64,000 nt of DNA from the NCBI RefSeq assembly GCF_000233455.1, contig NZ_JH376421.1:248001-312000 (forward strand), in the 5' to 3' direction. This document shows, piece by piece, positions 50,060-59,397 of the stretch. A program made the translations under genes and the position numbers. Numbering within the stretch: position 1 is the first letter of the stretch; each line of letters starts with the position of its first letter. Source of the DNA: [Clostridium] citroniae WAL-17108. GTDB taxonomy: Bacteria > Bacillota > Clostridia > Lachnospirales > Lachnospiraceae. The notes beneath the pieces are model-generated. The model ran no database searches. It was not told the origin of the DNA and saw only the letters and a list, made by a program, of their open reading frames with translations.

Positions 50060-51714
50060 AATCCCATTCCCGCTGCCTGGGACTGTTCATCCCTGACCTT
50101 CATCTCATAGAACCGGTAACCGCCGCTCATATTCCAGGTCCTGGCTCCGGCCTGGTCCAGGATCCTCTGCGCAATATAACCTCTAAGACCGATCTGGCAG
50201 GTGATGTAAATATCCTTTGAAAGATCCAGCTCGCCCATACGATCCCTCAGGCTGTCCAGAGGAATGTTGATAAATCCGGGAATGGTGCCTCCTGCATATT
50301 CTCCTTCTGTCCTCACGTCCAGCCGGATGGCGTCCTCCGGAATCTGATCCAGATCCTCCAGGTAAAACGGACGCATCAGACCGTCCATGATATTGCCGAT
50401 CACATATCCGGCCATATTCACCGGATCCTTGGCAGATGAAAATGGAGGCGCATAAGCCAGTTCCATTTCCTGCAGATCATACCCGGTGAGTTTAAACCGC
50501 ACTGCATTCGCCAGGTCATCGATCCGCTTGTCCACGCCTTTCCCGCCCACGATCTGGGCGCCCAGGATGACAGCTGTCTCAGGATCAAATAAGGTCTTGA
50601 TGGTCATCATATCGCCGCCAGGATAATAACCTGCCTGGGATGCGGATGTGGTAATCGCTTTGCGGTAGGGCCTTCCCTGTGCCTTCAGGGATTCCTCCTT
50701 CTCCCCTGTGACCGCCACCGTCATATCAAAAAACTTCATTACGGAAGTTCCCTGGCTCCCCTTGTAGGCGGTCTTCTTTCCGCAAAGATTGTCGCCCACA
50801 ATACGGCCCTGCTTGTTGGCCGGGGATGCCAAGGGGATCAGGACTTTCTGTCCGCTTACCACATGTTCCACCGATACCGCATCACCCAGAGCATATACAT
50901 CCGCCGCTGACGTCTCCATGTACGTGTTTACAATGATCTCTCCTCTGGCTCCCAGCTCAATGCCGCTGTCCTTTAAAAATCCGGTGTCCGGGCGTACGCC
51001 GATGCTCATAATCACCATGTCGGCAGGAACCTTTGCACCGTTTTTCAAAATCACACCGCTCCCATCCATGGCCGTACAGGTCTGTCCCAGATAAAGATCG
51101 ATTCCTTTGGACCGGATATAATTATGTACCCCATGGGCCATATCCATATCAATGGGCGGCATCACATGGGAAGCCCCTTCCACCACAGATACCTTAAGGC
51201 CCTGCTCTGCCAGATTCTCCGCCATCTCAAGGCCGATAAACCCGGCTCCTATGACAGCGCAGGACACCGGATTATGCTCCGTAACATAATCATGGATCGC
51301 ATAGGTATCCGGTATATTCCTCAGGGTAAACACATGATTCTTTTCCATGCCCGGGATTCCCGGACGGACAGGGCCTGCGCCTGGTGACAGCACCAGCTTG
51401 TCGTAGCTTTCCTCATATGTCTCCCCGCCATGTTTTACCACCACACACTTCCTGGCAGTATCCACGGCAGCCACCTCGCTCATGGTGCGCACATCCACAT
51501 GGAACCGGGTGCCAAAACTTTCCGGTGTCTGCAGCTGCAGCGCTTCCTTTTCCGTGATCACACCGCCAATATAATACGGCAGGCCGCAGTTGGCATACGA
51601 GATATATGAACCTCGTTCCAGCATGATGATCTCTGCCTGTTCGTCATTCCTGCGAAGCCTGGCAGCTGTTCCGGCACCGCCGGCAACCCCTCCTACAATT
51701 ACAACCTTCATCAC
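50017..51714 (-). CDS. CoA-disulfide-reductase-like flavoprotein with rhodanese domain
   Basis: A 565-residue enzyme. The N-terminal part is an FAD/NAD(P)-dependent disulfide reductase: VGGVAGGAGTAARLRR (FAD), the active Cys in SYANCGLPYYIGG, a central NAD site AVIGAGFIGLEMAENLAEQG and YALGDAVSVEH. The C-terminal 100 residues are a rhodanese domain with ITCQIGLRGYIAQRIL, its active Cys in place. It ends in a short Cys-containing tail (GLCTACGME). The class reduces CoA disulfide or persulfide. AAAAGGAG precedes the start. The last bases abut a foreign-looking gene remnant, so the natural C-terminus may have been altered. Confidence 0.9.
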   Translation of the reverse strand: MMKVVIVGGVAGGAGTAARLRRNDEQAEIIMLERGSYISYANCGLPYYIGGVITEKEALQLQTPESFGTRFHVDVRTMSEVAAVDTARKCVVVKHGGETYEESYDKLVLSPGAGPVRPGIPGMEKNHVFTLRNIPDTYAIHDYVTEHNPVSCAVIGAGFIGLEMAENLAEQGLKVSVVEGASHVMPPIDMDMAHGVHNYIRSKGIDLYLGQTCTAMDGSGVILKNGAKVPADMVIMSIGVRPDTGFLKDSGIELGARGEIIVNTYMETSAADVYALGDAVSVEHVVSGQKVLIPLASPANKQGRIVGDNLCGKKTAYKGSQGTSVMKFFDMTVAVTGEKEESLKAQGRPYRKAITTSASQAGYYPGGDMMTIKTLFDPETAVILGAQIVGGKGVDKRIDDLANAVRFKLTGYDLQEMELAYAPPFSSAKDPVNMAGYVIGNIMDGLMRPFYLEDLDQIPEDAIRLDVRTEGEYAGGTIPGFINIPLDSLRDRMGELDLSKDIYITCQIGLRGYIAQRILDQAGARTWNMSGGYRFYEMKVRDEQSQAAGMGLCTACGMEKAALWK

Positions 51715-52032
51715 TGACTCATCTCCTTTTCAGATACTGAGGGCACACGCAGGCTGTCCGGATATGGCAGCCGGTTCCCTCTTGGGGAATCTGCCCTTGT
51801 CCCTATTATAGTACGGAAATGAGAGATAATCCAGTTCTCCTGTTTTGCCGGATGGATTTTTTACTCTTTTCTGCGTCTTCATATTACAGGGCGCCGGCTA
51901 TACACAATATATACAAAAACGCGGATTTAGTTCAGAATACTAGACAATTTGCCGGGATTTCGGATGGTTTAGGCGGTAGTGAAACGATATAATGAGGTTA
52001 CAAACAAACACGGAAAAGACAGGGGGATGGGT
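51715..52032. other. Divergent promoter region of the reductase and deoC genes
   Basis: About 320 bases with no gene. A minus-strand TATAAT (51805-51810) could serve the reductase gene, and a plus-strand TATAAT (51988-51993) could serve deoC; clear -35 boxes are not seen for either. Confidence 0.4.
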
Positions 52033-52698
52033 ATGACAAGGGAAGATATTCTGGTCCATGTGGACCATACGCTGTTAAAGGCAGTCTCCACATGGGATGA
52101 AATACAGACACTCTGTGAGGAAGCCATTGAGAACCGCACGGCTTCGGTCTGTATACCTCCCAGCTATGTAAAGCGGGTGTCAAATGTCTATGGAGACAAG
52201 CTGAATGTGTGCACGGTCATTGGATTTCCGCTGGGATACAACACCACGGAGACAAAGGTTTACGAAACCCAGAAAGCCCTGGCGGACGGAGCCGGGGAAG
52301 TGGATATGGTGGTAAACATCGGTGATGTTAAAAACGGCGGGTTTGCCAGAATCACACGTGAAATCGAGGCAGTCAAAAAGGCTGCGGGGAGCCATGTGGT
52401 GAAAGTAATCATCGAGACCTGCTATCTGACAGAGGATGAGAAAAAAGAGCTGTGCAAATGCGTTACGGACGGGGGGGCCGACTATATCAAGACCTCCACT
52501 GGATTTGGGACAGCAGGAGCCAGGGTCGAGGATATCCGGTTATTTAAGCAGTACATTGGCGAGGGTGTGAAGATCAAGGCTGCAGGAGGTGTGAAGACCA
52601 AGGAGGATCTGGAGACGTTCCTGGAGGAAGGATGCGACCGTATAGGTACCAGCTCCGCCCTCAAGCTTTTGAGCGGACAGGAAGCAGGCACCTATTGA
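52033..52698 (+). CDS. deoC: Deoxyribose-phosphate aldolase
   Basis: A 221-residue class I aldolase cleaving 2-deoxyribose-5-phosphate to glyceraldehyde-3-phosphate and acetaldehyde. Motifs are VDHTLLKA, the substrate segment GFPLGYNTTETKVYET, EVDMVVNIG, VKVIIETCYLTE (helper Lys), YIKTSTGFGTAGA (Schiff-base Lys) and the phosphate-binding IKAAGGVKT. The start at 52033 has GGGGG at 6 bases. It is followed by the dispersed palindrome and then the ABC importer operon, so it may be co-transcribed with it. No other deo genes are adjacent. Confidence 0.95.
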   Translation: MTREDILVHVDHTLLKAVSTWDEIQTLCEEAIENRTASVCIPPSYVKRVSNVYGDKLNVCTVIGFPLGYNTTETKVYETQKALADGAGEVDMVVNIGDVKNGGFARITREIEAVKKAAGSHVVKVIIETCYLTEDEKKELCKCVTDGGADYIKTSTGFGTAGARVEDIRLFKQYIGEGVKIKAAGGVKTKEDLETFLEEGCDRIGTSSALKLLSGQEAGTY

Positions 52699-52704
52699 TT
52701 CCAT

Positions 52705-52749
52705 ACTCTCAGTGGACAAGGGCACTCACTCCCCTTGTCCACTGAGGGT
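52705..52749. repeat. Dispersed 45-bp palindrome, full copy
   Basis: ACTCTCAGTGGACAAGGG and CCCTTGTCCACTGAGGGT are 18-bp arms with one mismatch and a 9-base loop, just after the deoC stop. It has the same size and almost the same sequence as 30868-30912. Confidence 0.8.
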
Positions 52750-52797
52750 ATATAAAACATAAACCACATTAACAAAGTTTAAAGGAGGATAAAGGTA

Positions 52798-53916
52798 ATG
52801 AAAAAAAGAAAAATAATCCCGGTTTTATGCGCAGCAGCAGTGGCGGCCAGCCTGGCAGGCTGTTCAGGCAGTTCAGGTTCTGCGGCAGAGAAAGGCGCTG
52901 ACACCCAGGCACCTAAGGCTGAGGCCGGTGCAGAGGCAGGGAAGGATGAGGCAGCCGGGGCAAAGAAAGATGAGGGAGGCTCTGGTTCCGCCAATGAGAA
53001 GCTGATTATCTACAGCCCTCTTACAGAGTCCATGATTGATTCCATGCTGGCCATGTTCGAGGAGGACACAGGCATTGACGCTGAGTGTCTGGCCATGGGT
53101 ACCGGGGATGCTCTGAAAAGAATCCAGACAGAAGCCGACAACCCTCAGGCAGATATCCTTTGGTCGGGAACCATTGGAACCGTAAAGAATAAGAGCGAAT
53201 ATTTTGCAGATTACGTAACATCCAATGAGGATGCGTTCTATGATGAGTACAAGAACACAGAGGGAAACCTGACACGTTTTGATACCATCCCATCTGTTAT
53301 CATGGTGAATACGGACCTGATTGGCGATATTAAGATTGAGGGATATGAGGACCTTTTGAATCCTGAATTAAAAGGTAAGATTGCATTTGCAGACCCTGCG
53401 GCATCCTCTTCTTCCTTTGAGCATCTGGTAAACATGCTCTACGCAATGGGCGGCGGCACTCCTGACAATGGCTGGGACTATGTAAAACAGTTCTGTGCAC
53501 AGCTGGACGGCAAACTGTTAGGCGGTTCTTCCGCAGTATATAAGGGTGTTGCAGACGGAGAATACACCGTTGGACTTACCTTTGAGCAGGGTTCTGCCCA
53601 ATATGTGGGCGCAGGCGCGCCGGTTAAGACTGTTTATATGAGCGAAGGCGTCATCTTCCGTGGTGACGGAGTTTACATCATCAAAAACTGCCCCAATGAA
53701 TCCAATGCCCAGAAGTTCGTGGATTGGCTTACCAGCAAGGATGTACAGGAATTTATGAATAACACCCAGTACAGAAGAACCATCCGCAAGGATGTGGAGG
53801 CAGGAGACGCCATGGTTCCCATGGACCAGATCAAGGTGATCCAGGATGATGAGACAGACACCGCGGCACACAAGTCCGAGTGGCTGGATGAATTTAAGGA
53901 GCTGTTTATAGAGTAA
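52798..53916 (+). CDS. ABC transporter binding protein, iron(III)/sugar-phosphate-type family
   Basis: A 372-residue lipoprotein (SLAGCSGSS) with an Ala/Glu/Lys linker (about 22-60) and a class F-like binding fold: LIIYSPLTES, NPQADILWSG, VNTDLIGD, IAFADPAASSSS and QYRRTIRKDV near the end. Relatives bind ferric ions, aminoethylphosphonate or hexose-phosphate. The Tyr pair typical of iron binding is not obvious, so a phosphorylated solute is more likely; this is inference. AAGGAGG precedes the start. It heads the binding protein-ATPase-permease-kinase-regulator operon. Confidence 0.88.
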   Translation: MKKRKIIPVLCAAAVAASLAGCSGSSGSAAEKGADTQAPKAEAGAEAGKDEAAGAKKDEGGSGSANEKLIIYSPLTESMIDSMLAMFEEDTGIDAECLAMGTGDALKRIQTEADNPQADILWSGTIGTVKNKSEYFADYVTSNEDAFYDEYKNTEGNLTRFDTIPSVIMVNTDLIGDIKIEGYEDLLNPELKGKIAFADPAASSSSFEHLVNMLYAMGGGTPDNGWDYVKQFCAQLDGKLLGGSSAVYKGVADGEYTVGLTFEQGSAQYVGAGAPVKTVYMSEGVIFRGDGVYIIKNCPNESNAQKFVDWLTSKDVQEFMNNTQYRRTIRKDVEAGDAMVPMDQIKVIQDDETDTAAHKSEWLDEFKELFIE

Positions 53917-53958
53917 ACAAATCCAAACATCAGGTGTTGCATGAACAGTACATACATC

Positions 53959-53990
53959 GGGGGCGTGGCTTAATATGTCAGCCCCCTTCA
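53959..53990 (+). terminator. Hairpin between binding-protein and ATPase genes
   Basis: GGGGGC (53959-53964) and GCCCCC (53981-53986) with TTCATTTT after. It is weak as a full terminator, so it may act as a partial stop that raises binding-protein output over the rest of the operon. Confidence 0.6.
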
Positions 53991-54015
53991 TTTTAGAAGA
54001 ATTGAGGGGAAACGT

Positions 54016-55137
54016 ATGAGTGTTTCAATCGGAATCGACAATGTTGTAAAGAAATATGGGGACATGACCATTATACCGGACCTGTCCGCCTTTATAAAAA
54101 ACGGTGAATTTTTTACCCTGCTGGGACCCTCAGGATGCGGCAAGACCACCCTGCTGCGCATGATTGCCGGGTTTAACAGCATAGAGGGAGGAACCATCCA
54201 ATTTGACGACAAGGTCATTAATGATATACCGGCCCAGAAAAGAAACATCGGCATGGTGTTCCAGAGCTATGCTATATTCCCCCACCTGACGGTCCGTCAG
54301 AATGTGGAATATGGCCTGAAAATCCGCAAGGTGCCAAAGAACCAAATGAAGGAGCGGGTGGATGAGATCCTGAGGGTGGTAAAAATTGACGAATACCAGG
54401 ACCGTCTGCCGGAGCGTCTGTCCGGCGGCCAGCAGCAGAGAGTGGCCCTGGCAAGGGCCATTGTCATCCATCCCCAGGTGCTTCTTATGGATGAGCCGTT
54501 GTCCAATCTGGATGCCAAACTGCGTATTGAGATGCGCAGCGCCATCCGTGATGTGCAGAATCAGGTGGGCATTACCACGGTTTATGTGACCCATGACCAG
54601 GAGGAAGCCCTTGCCATATCAGATAGGATTGCAGTCATGAAGCTGGGCATTATCCAGCAGATCGGAAGTCCCCAGGACATCTATGCAAGACCATACAATG
54701 CATTTGTATCCACCTTTATCGGCCATTCCAATCTCTTTTTCGGAACCATAAAAAAACAGGGAAGCATACCTTCAGTTGTGTTTGCAAACGGGTACCATGT
54801 GGAGATGCCCAACCTTGTGGATACGGTAACAGAGGGACAAAAGGTGGTAATTTCTGTCCGCCCCGAGGAATTCTCACTGAACCCCGAAGGTATGGAATGC
54901 AAAATTATCAGCAGGACCTTTCTGGGCAAATACACCAACTACTTCCTGCGCTTTGGAGAAGGCATGGTGCTGGAGGACCAGCCCAGTATCGAGTACTCCC
55001 AGGATTTGGGCCATGTGGACCGTATTTTTAAAGTGGGAGAAAAGATACGCCTTAGACCGAACCCTAATAAAATCAACGTGTTCACCCAGGACATGGAACA
55101 GAGTCTGATAAAGGATGTGAAGAGATATGACGAATAA
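54016..55137 (+). CDS. ABC transporter ATPase (FbpC/PotA-like)
   Basis: A 373-residue cytoplasmic ATPase. The N-terminal 240 residues are the cassette: GPSGCGKTTLLRMIAG, VFQSYAIFPH, RLSGGQQQRVALARA, LLMDEPLSNLDAKL and VTHDQEEAL. The rest is a TOBE-like regulatory domain with SVRPEEFSLNPEG. The type matches iron, spermidine and sugar-phosphate importers. It overlaps the permease gene by 11 bases. Confidence 0.94.
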   Translation: MSVSIGIDNVVKKYGDMTIIPDLSAFIKNGEFFTLLGPSGCGKTTLLRMIAGFNSIEGGTIQFDDKVINDIPAQKRNIGMVFQSYAIFPHLTVRQNVEYGLKIRKVPKNQMKERVDEILRVVKIDEYQDRLPERLSGGQQQRVALARAIVIHPQVLLMDEPLSNLDAKLRIEMRSAIRDVQNQVGITTVYVTHDQEEALAISDRIAVMKLGIIQQIGSPQDIYARPYNAFVSTFIGHSNLFFGTIKKQGSIPSVVFANGYHVEMPNLVDTVTEGQKVVISVRPEEFSLNPEGMECKIISRTFLGKYTNYFLRFGEGMVLEDQPSIEYSQDLGHVDRIFKVGEKIRLRPNPNKINVFTQDMEQSLIKDVKRYDE

Positions 55138-56779
55138 GAAAATCAGATGGGACTTCTGGACCATCGTGACAGTGGTTATCATCGCCCTGTTTGCCCTCTT
55201 CCTTCTCTATCCGCTCATCAGCCTTTTCTTAAGCGGTTTCAAGGACACGGAGACAGGGGTCTGGACCATTGACAACTATGCCAGGTTCTTTTCAAAGAAA
55301 TATTATAAGAGCGCATTGCTCAACTCATTTAAGCTGACCTTCTGCGTAACCGTGGTAGCCATTGTACTTGGGGTACCTCTTGCCTACTTTATGTCGTTTT
55401 ATAAGATAAAGGGAAAAGGGGTGCTGGAAATCCTGTTCATCATCTCCATGATGAGTCCCAACTTCATCGGCGCCTACTCCTGGATTCTGCTTCTGGGAAG
55501 AAGCGGCACCGTGACCCAGTTCTTAAAGAGCCTGGGAATCCATATGCCGTCCATTTACGGCTTTGGCGGAATGCTGCTGGTATTTGCCCTTAAGCTGTAT
55601 CCGTTCATCTATATGTATGTGTCGGGAGCCCTTAAGAAGATAGACGTGGCCCTGTCCGAGGCCGCAGAGAGCCTGGGATGCGGCGGACTTAAAAAGGTGT
55701 TTACCGTAATCATGCCCCTGGTAACCCCTACCCTTATAGCAGCCGCCCTTCTGGTGTTCATGAACTGTATGGCTGACTTTGGTACGCCTGCCCTGATCGG
55801 CGAGGGATACCGCGTCATGCCTACCCTGGTCTATTCAGAGTTCGTGGGAGAGACGGGAGGATCCGCCAACTTTGCAGCATGTATGGCAACCATTATGGTG
55901 GTAGTCACCGCAACGGTGTTCCTGCTGCAGAAATGGTATGTAAATACCAAGTCCTTTACCATGAGCTCCATGAGGCCCATCCAGCCCAAGGAGGTCCATG
56001 GTATCAAGGGGTTTTTCATCCACCTGTTCATCTATCTGCTGGCAGCAACCTCCATCATACCTCAGTGCATGGTTGTATATACCTCCTTCCGCGCTACCAA
56101 GATGCAGGTGTTTGTGGATGGTTTTTCCCTGGAAAGCTACCGCAAGGTATTTTCCACCGCTGTCCAGTCCATTAAGAATACGTATCTGTACTGCCTGGCA
56201 GCCATTGTGATCATTGTGGTACTGGGAATGCTCATTGCTTATCTGGCAGTGAGACGCAAAAGCTGGCTCACCAACATGATAGACACCATTGCCATGTTCC
56301 CTTACATTGTACCGGGTTCTGTCCTTGGCATCACGCTGCTGATTGCATTTAACCATCCTCCTATGATGCTGGCTGGTTCCGCCATCATCATGGTCATATC
56401 CCTGGTCATCCGGAGACAGGCCTATACGCTTCGCTCCAGTTCCGCCATCCTCTATCAGATCAGCCCGAGCATGGAGGAGGCTGCCATCAGCCTGGGAGAT
56501 TCGCCTTCCAAGTCCTTTGTGAAGGTGACAGCGAAAATGATGCTTCCCGGCGTTGCGTCCGGCGCCATATTAAGCTGGATCACACTGATCAATGAGTTGA
56601 GCTCTTCTGTCATGCTTTATACGGCCAACACAAGGACAATGTCGGTGGCTATTTATAACGAAGTCATCCGGGCCAGCTACGGAACTGCAGCTGCCCTGGC
56701 AACCATACTGACAGTTACCACCGTAGTATCCCTGCTTATCTTCTTCAAGGTGTCAGGCAATAAGGACGTGACAATGTAG
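55127..56779 (+). CDS. ABC transporter permease, fused two-domain type
   Basis: A 550-residue membrane protein with two permease domains in one chain, about six helices each. The first EAA loop is LSEAAESLGCGGLKKVFTVIMPL and the second is MEEAAISLGDSPSKSFVKVTAKMML. The fusion is usual for the FbpB/ThiP type. The start lies inside the ATPase gene with GTGAAGAG as ribosome site, so translation is coupled. Confidence 0.94.
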   Translation: MTNKKIRWDFWTIVTVVIIALFALFLLYPLISLFLSGFKDTETGVWTIDNYARFFSKKYYKSALLNSFKLTFCVTVVAIVLGVPLAYFMSFYKIKGKGVLEILFIISMMSPNFIGAYSWILLLGRSGTVTQFLKSLGIHMPSIYGFGGMLLVFALKLYPFIYMYVSGALKKIDVALSEAAESLGCGGLKKVFTVIMPLVTPTLIAAALLVFMNCMADFGTPALIGEGYRVMPTLVYSEFVGETGGSANFAACMATIMVVVTATVFLLQKWYVNTKSFTMSSMRPIQPKEVHGIKGFFIHLFIYLLAATSIIPQCMVVYTSFRATKMQVFVDGFSLESYRKVFSTAVQSIKNTYLYCLAAIVIIVVLGMLIAYLAVRRKSWLTNMIDTIAMFPYIVPGSVLGITLLIAFNHPPMMLAGSAIIMVISLVIRRQAYTLRSSSAILYQISPSMEEAAISLGDSPSKSFVKVTAKMMLPGVASGAILSWITLINELSSSVMLYTANTRTMSVAIYNEVIRASYGTAAALATILTVTTVVSLLIFFKVSGNKDVTM

Positions 56780-56842
56780 CTGTCATATGATAAACTGAAA
56801 CGTGCAGTATTGTGCAAAATCAATGATAAAAGGTGCAGGCGT

Positions 56843-58540
56843 ATGGAGAAGCGAAAACAAACATGTTTCAGGGACGAAATCCGGAAAAGTTTGATCTTCC
56901 ACGCGCTTGCGCCTTGTTTTATATCGCTGGTGGTTTTACTTCTGGTGTTTACCGCAGTGGGATCCCAGCAAATCATCCGCAAAAGCAGCACCATGCTGGA
57001 ACACTTTTCCAGGGAGTTTGAGGGTGTTATTGACAGCTATGTGGACGGGAACAAGAAGATGGCGGGAGAACTGGATGTGGAGCGCTTTAAGGGACAGCCT
57101 TCCTATAAAACGGAGGCAGTGTCCGACATTTACCGGTTTCTTAACAGCCAGGTTTACAGGGGGGACTATTACCTGTTTGACCAGGAGCGGAACCTGGTCT
57201 TTTCCACCAACAACCAGGCCGGCGTCATACAATACATAGGCAATTACCTGCCCTGGAACACAACGGACCAGAATGACAGTAAAAATGACTGTATCTTTAT
57301 TTACGACAACACGGGGGTGGACGGCAGGGCGCTTCCGGCATGGCTCATGTTCCAGACCGTTGTAAAGGACGGCAGGCTTCAGGGCTACAGCGGTTTTGTG
57401 CTGAAAGCCGATGCGTTTAAGGAGCAGCTGGGAAACATAGAGCAGCCCGTGCTGCTGATCAATAAGTTCAACCGGCTGTTCACAGACGGAGTGTCCAGGT
57501 TTCAGAATGACCGGGGCAAGCTGATGGAGGAATTCCGGGACGGCGGCAACCTGGTGCACCTGGATAACAGATGGTACTACACGGGCAGCGTGTCCGTGCT
57601 GGATGGCGAGGCCTCGGTACATGTCATATATGACTGTACCTCCTTTGTCCAGCTGTGCTTTATGTCCCTGGTGCTGGTGGGATTTCTGGCCCTGGCAGTG
57701 ACCCTGGCCATTTACCGCAGCGCGGGCAAGGTGGCGGACAAGAAAACGGAAATCATATACGACCTCATAGGCGCCCTGGACCAGGTGGAGAAGGGTGATC
57801 TGGATGTGTCTTTGAAAATCACCTCCGGGGATGAGTTTGAACGCATTGGCCATTCCTTTAACACCATGATCGGAAGCATACGCCATCTGCTGGACAGGCA
57901 TCAGGAACTGGCAAAGGAAAATATGCTGGCCACGGTCCAGATTCTGGAATCCCAGTTTAATCCCCATTTTCTCTTTAACACCCTGGAATCCATCCGGTAC
58001 ATGATAAAGTTCGGACCGGGGGAGGCGGAGAAAATGCTGGTCAGCCTGTCCAGGATGCTTCGCTACAGCATCCAGAACGGCAAAGATGTGGTGACGGTAA
58101 AGGAGGAAATGGATTTCATTAACCGGTATCTGCAGGTCATGCTGTACCGGTATGGGGACCGGTTAAAATACAGCATTGACCTGGAGGAGGGAAGCAAAGG
58201 CGCATCCATACCAAGGATGACCCTGCAGCCCATTGTGGAGAATTCCATTAAGTACGGTTTTGGAGAGGACAGGGACTGTCTGGAGATCCGTATCCGCACC
58301 AAAATACAAAACGGAATCCTTTCCGTTATCATAGCGGACAATGGAGTGGGAATACAGCCTGAGCTGTTAAAGGAGCTGAAAGCCAATCTGGGACAGGGGC
58401 AGAACCAGACGGACCATATCGGCATCTATAATGTACATAAGAGAATACGCCTGGTATATGGCAGCAGGTTTGGAGTTGGGATTGACAGTACAACGGAAAA
58501 GGGGACAGTGGTGACGCTTCGGGTACCATGTGAGGAGTGA
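56843..58540 (+). CDS. Sensor histidine kinase, YesM type
   Basis: A 565-residue membrane kinase. Helix one is near residues 18-42, an outer Cache-like sensor follows (about 45-270), helix two is near 275-300, then HAMP, the His segment SQFNPHFLFNTLES, PIVENSIKYGF and DNGVGI. The start at 56843 follows AAAGGTG. It follows the ABC importer in the same operon, 63 bases on, and presumably senses the imported solute or its occupied binding protein. It pairs with the regulator 35 bases downstream. Confidence 0.91.
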   Translation: MEKRKQTCFRDEIRKSLIFHALAPCFISLVVLLLVFTAVGSQQIIRKSSTMLEHFSREFEGVIDSYVDGNKKMAGELDVERFKGQPSYKTEAVSDIYRFLNSQVYRGDYYLFDQERNLVFSTNNQAGVIQYIGNYLPWNTTDQNDSKNDCIFIYDNTGVDGRALPAWLMFQTVVKDGRLQGYSGFVLKADAFKEQLGNIEQPVLLINKFNRLFTDGVSRFQNDRGKLMEEFRDGGNLVHLDNRWYYTGSVSVLDGEASVHVIYDCTSFVQLCFMSLVLVGFLALAVTLAIYRSAGKVADKKTEIIYDLIGALDQVEKGDLDVSLKITSGDEFERIGHSFNTMIGSIRHLLDRHQELAKENMLATVQILESQFNPHFLFNTLESIRYMIKFGPGEAEKMLVSLSRMLRYSIQNGKDVVTVKEEMDFINRYLQVMLYRYGDRLKYSIDLEEGSKGASIPRMTLQPIVENSIKYGFGEDRDCLEIRIRTKIQNGILSVIIADNGVGIQPELLKELKANLGQGQNQTDHIGIYNVHKRIRLVYGSRFGVGIDSTTEKGTVVTLRVPCEE

Positions 58541-58575
58541 GGCACACTCCCGGCGTAAAGATGGGGGGATCTGTC

Positions 58576-59397
58576 ATGTTATTAAAAGTAGTGATTGTGG
58601 AGGATGAGGAAATTATCAGAAATGGGCTTACCTTTGCCCTGAACTGGCTGGATATGGACTGCATCATTGTGGGCACGGCCAAGGACGGGGCAGAGGGGCT
58701 GGAGACCATACGGAGGGAACAGCCGGATATCGTGCTGACCGACATCAAGATGCCCAAGATGAACGGGCTTAAGATGATAGAGACAGCCATAAAAGAACAG
58801 CATTTTTACAGTCTGGTGCTGACCAGCTATTCGGAATTTGAACTGGCCCGGCAGGCCATCCATATGGGGGTTACGGACTATCTGCTAAAGCCTGTGGACG
58901 AGGATGAATTAAAGGAATCCCTGGACAAAATCCGGCAGCAGATAGCCTATGCCAGTAAGTACGAAAAGATCGAAAGGATATCCCAGGACAGGATTCTGAC
59001 TGTTTATGATGAGTGGAAGATATTTGACAGCGCAAAGAACAGCATGGATCCTTACGTAAAGAGGACCTATGAGTTTATCAAACAGCATTATAAGGAAAAG
59101 GTGAGCATTAACCAGGTAGCGGAAATCCTGGGAGTCAGCACCAGCTATCTCAGCAGGAAGCTGAAGGCAGGGCTTAACACCACCTTTGTGGACCTGCTAA
59201 ACCAATACAGGATCAAAAAAGCCCTGAACATGCTAAACCAGGGCACCATGAGGATTTATGAGATATCCGATGAACTGGGCTTCAGCGAGTATAAACATTT
59301 CTGCAGCGTATTTAAGAAATATACCAATGTAACGCCCTCGGAGTTTTTAAAGAACGGCGGCGTGGCTGTGGTGGGTGAGAAGGAAACCCACGGGTGA
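58576..59397 (+). CDS. Response regulator, receiver plus AraC-type domain
   Basis: A 273-residue transcription factor. The receiver has VIVEDEE, the Asp in IVLTDIKMPKMNG, TSYSEF and LLKPVDED. The AraC-type end has NQVAEILGVSTSYLSRKLK and ELGFSEYKHFCSVFKKYTNVTPSEF. The start at 58576 has GGGGGGA at 7 bases. It closes the importer operon and probably activates it. Directly past the stop, the same frame continues as worn DKRPRWD-like repeats, suggesting the coding sequence once ran on. Confidence 0.91.
   Translation: MLLKVVIVEDEEIIRNGLTFALNWLDMDCIIVGTAKDGAEGLETIRREQPDIVLTDIKMPKMNGLKMIETAIKEQHFYSLVLTSYSEFELARQAIHMGVTDYLLKPVDEDELKESLDKIRQQIAYASKYEKIERISQDRILTVYDEWKIFDSAKNSMDPYVKRTYEFIKQHYKEKVSINQVAEILGVSTSYLSRKLKAGLNTTFVDLLNQYRIKKALNMLNQGTMRIYEISDELGFSEYKHFCSVFKKYTNVTPSEFLKNGGVAVVGEKETHG

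Noticed and set aside
56936..57967. A 343-residue frame opposite the YesM-type kinase
   Set aside because: It lies wholly inside the kinase gene, lacks family features and has no ribosome site.
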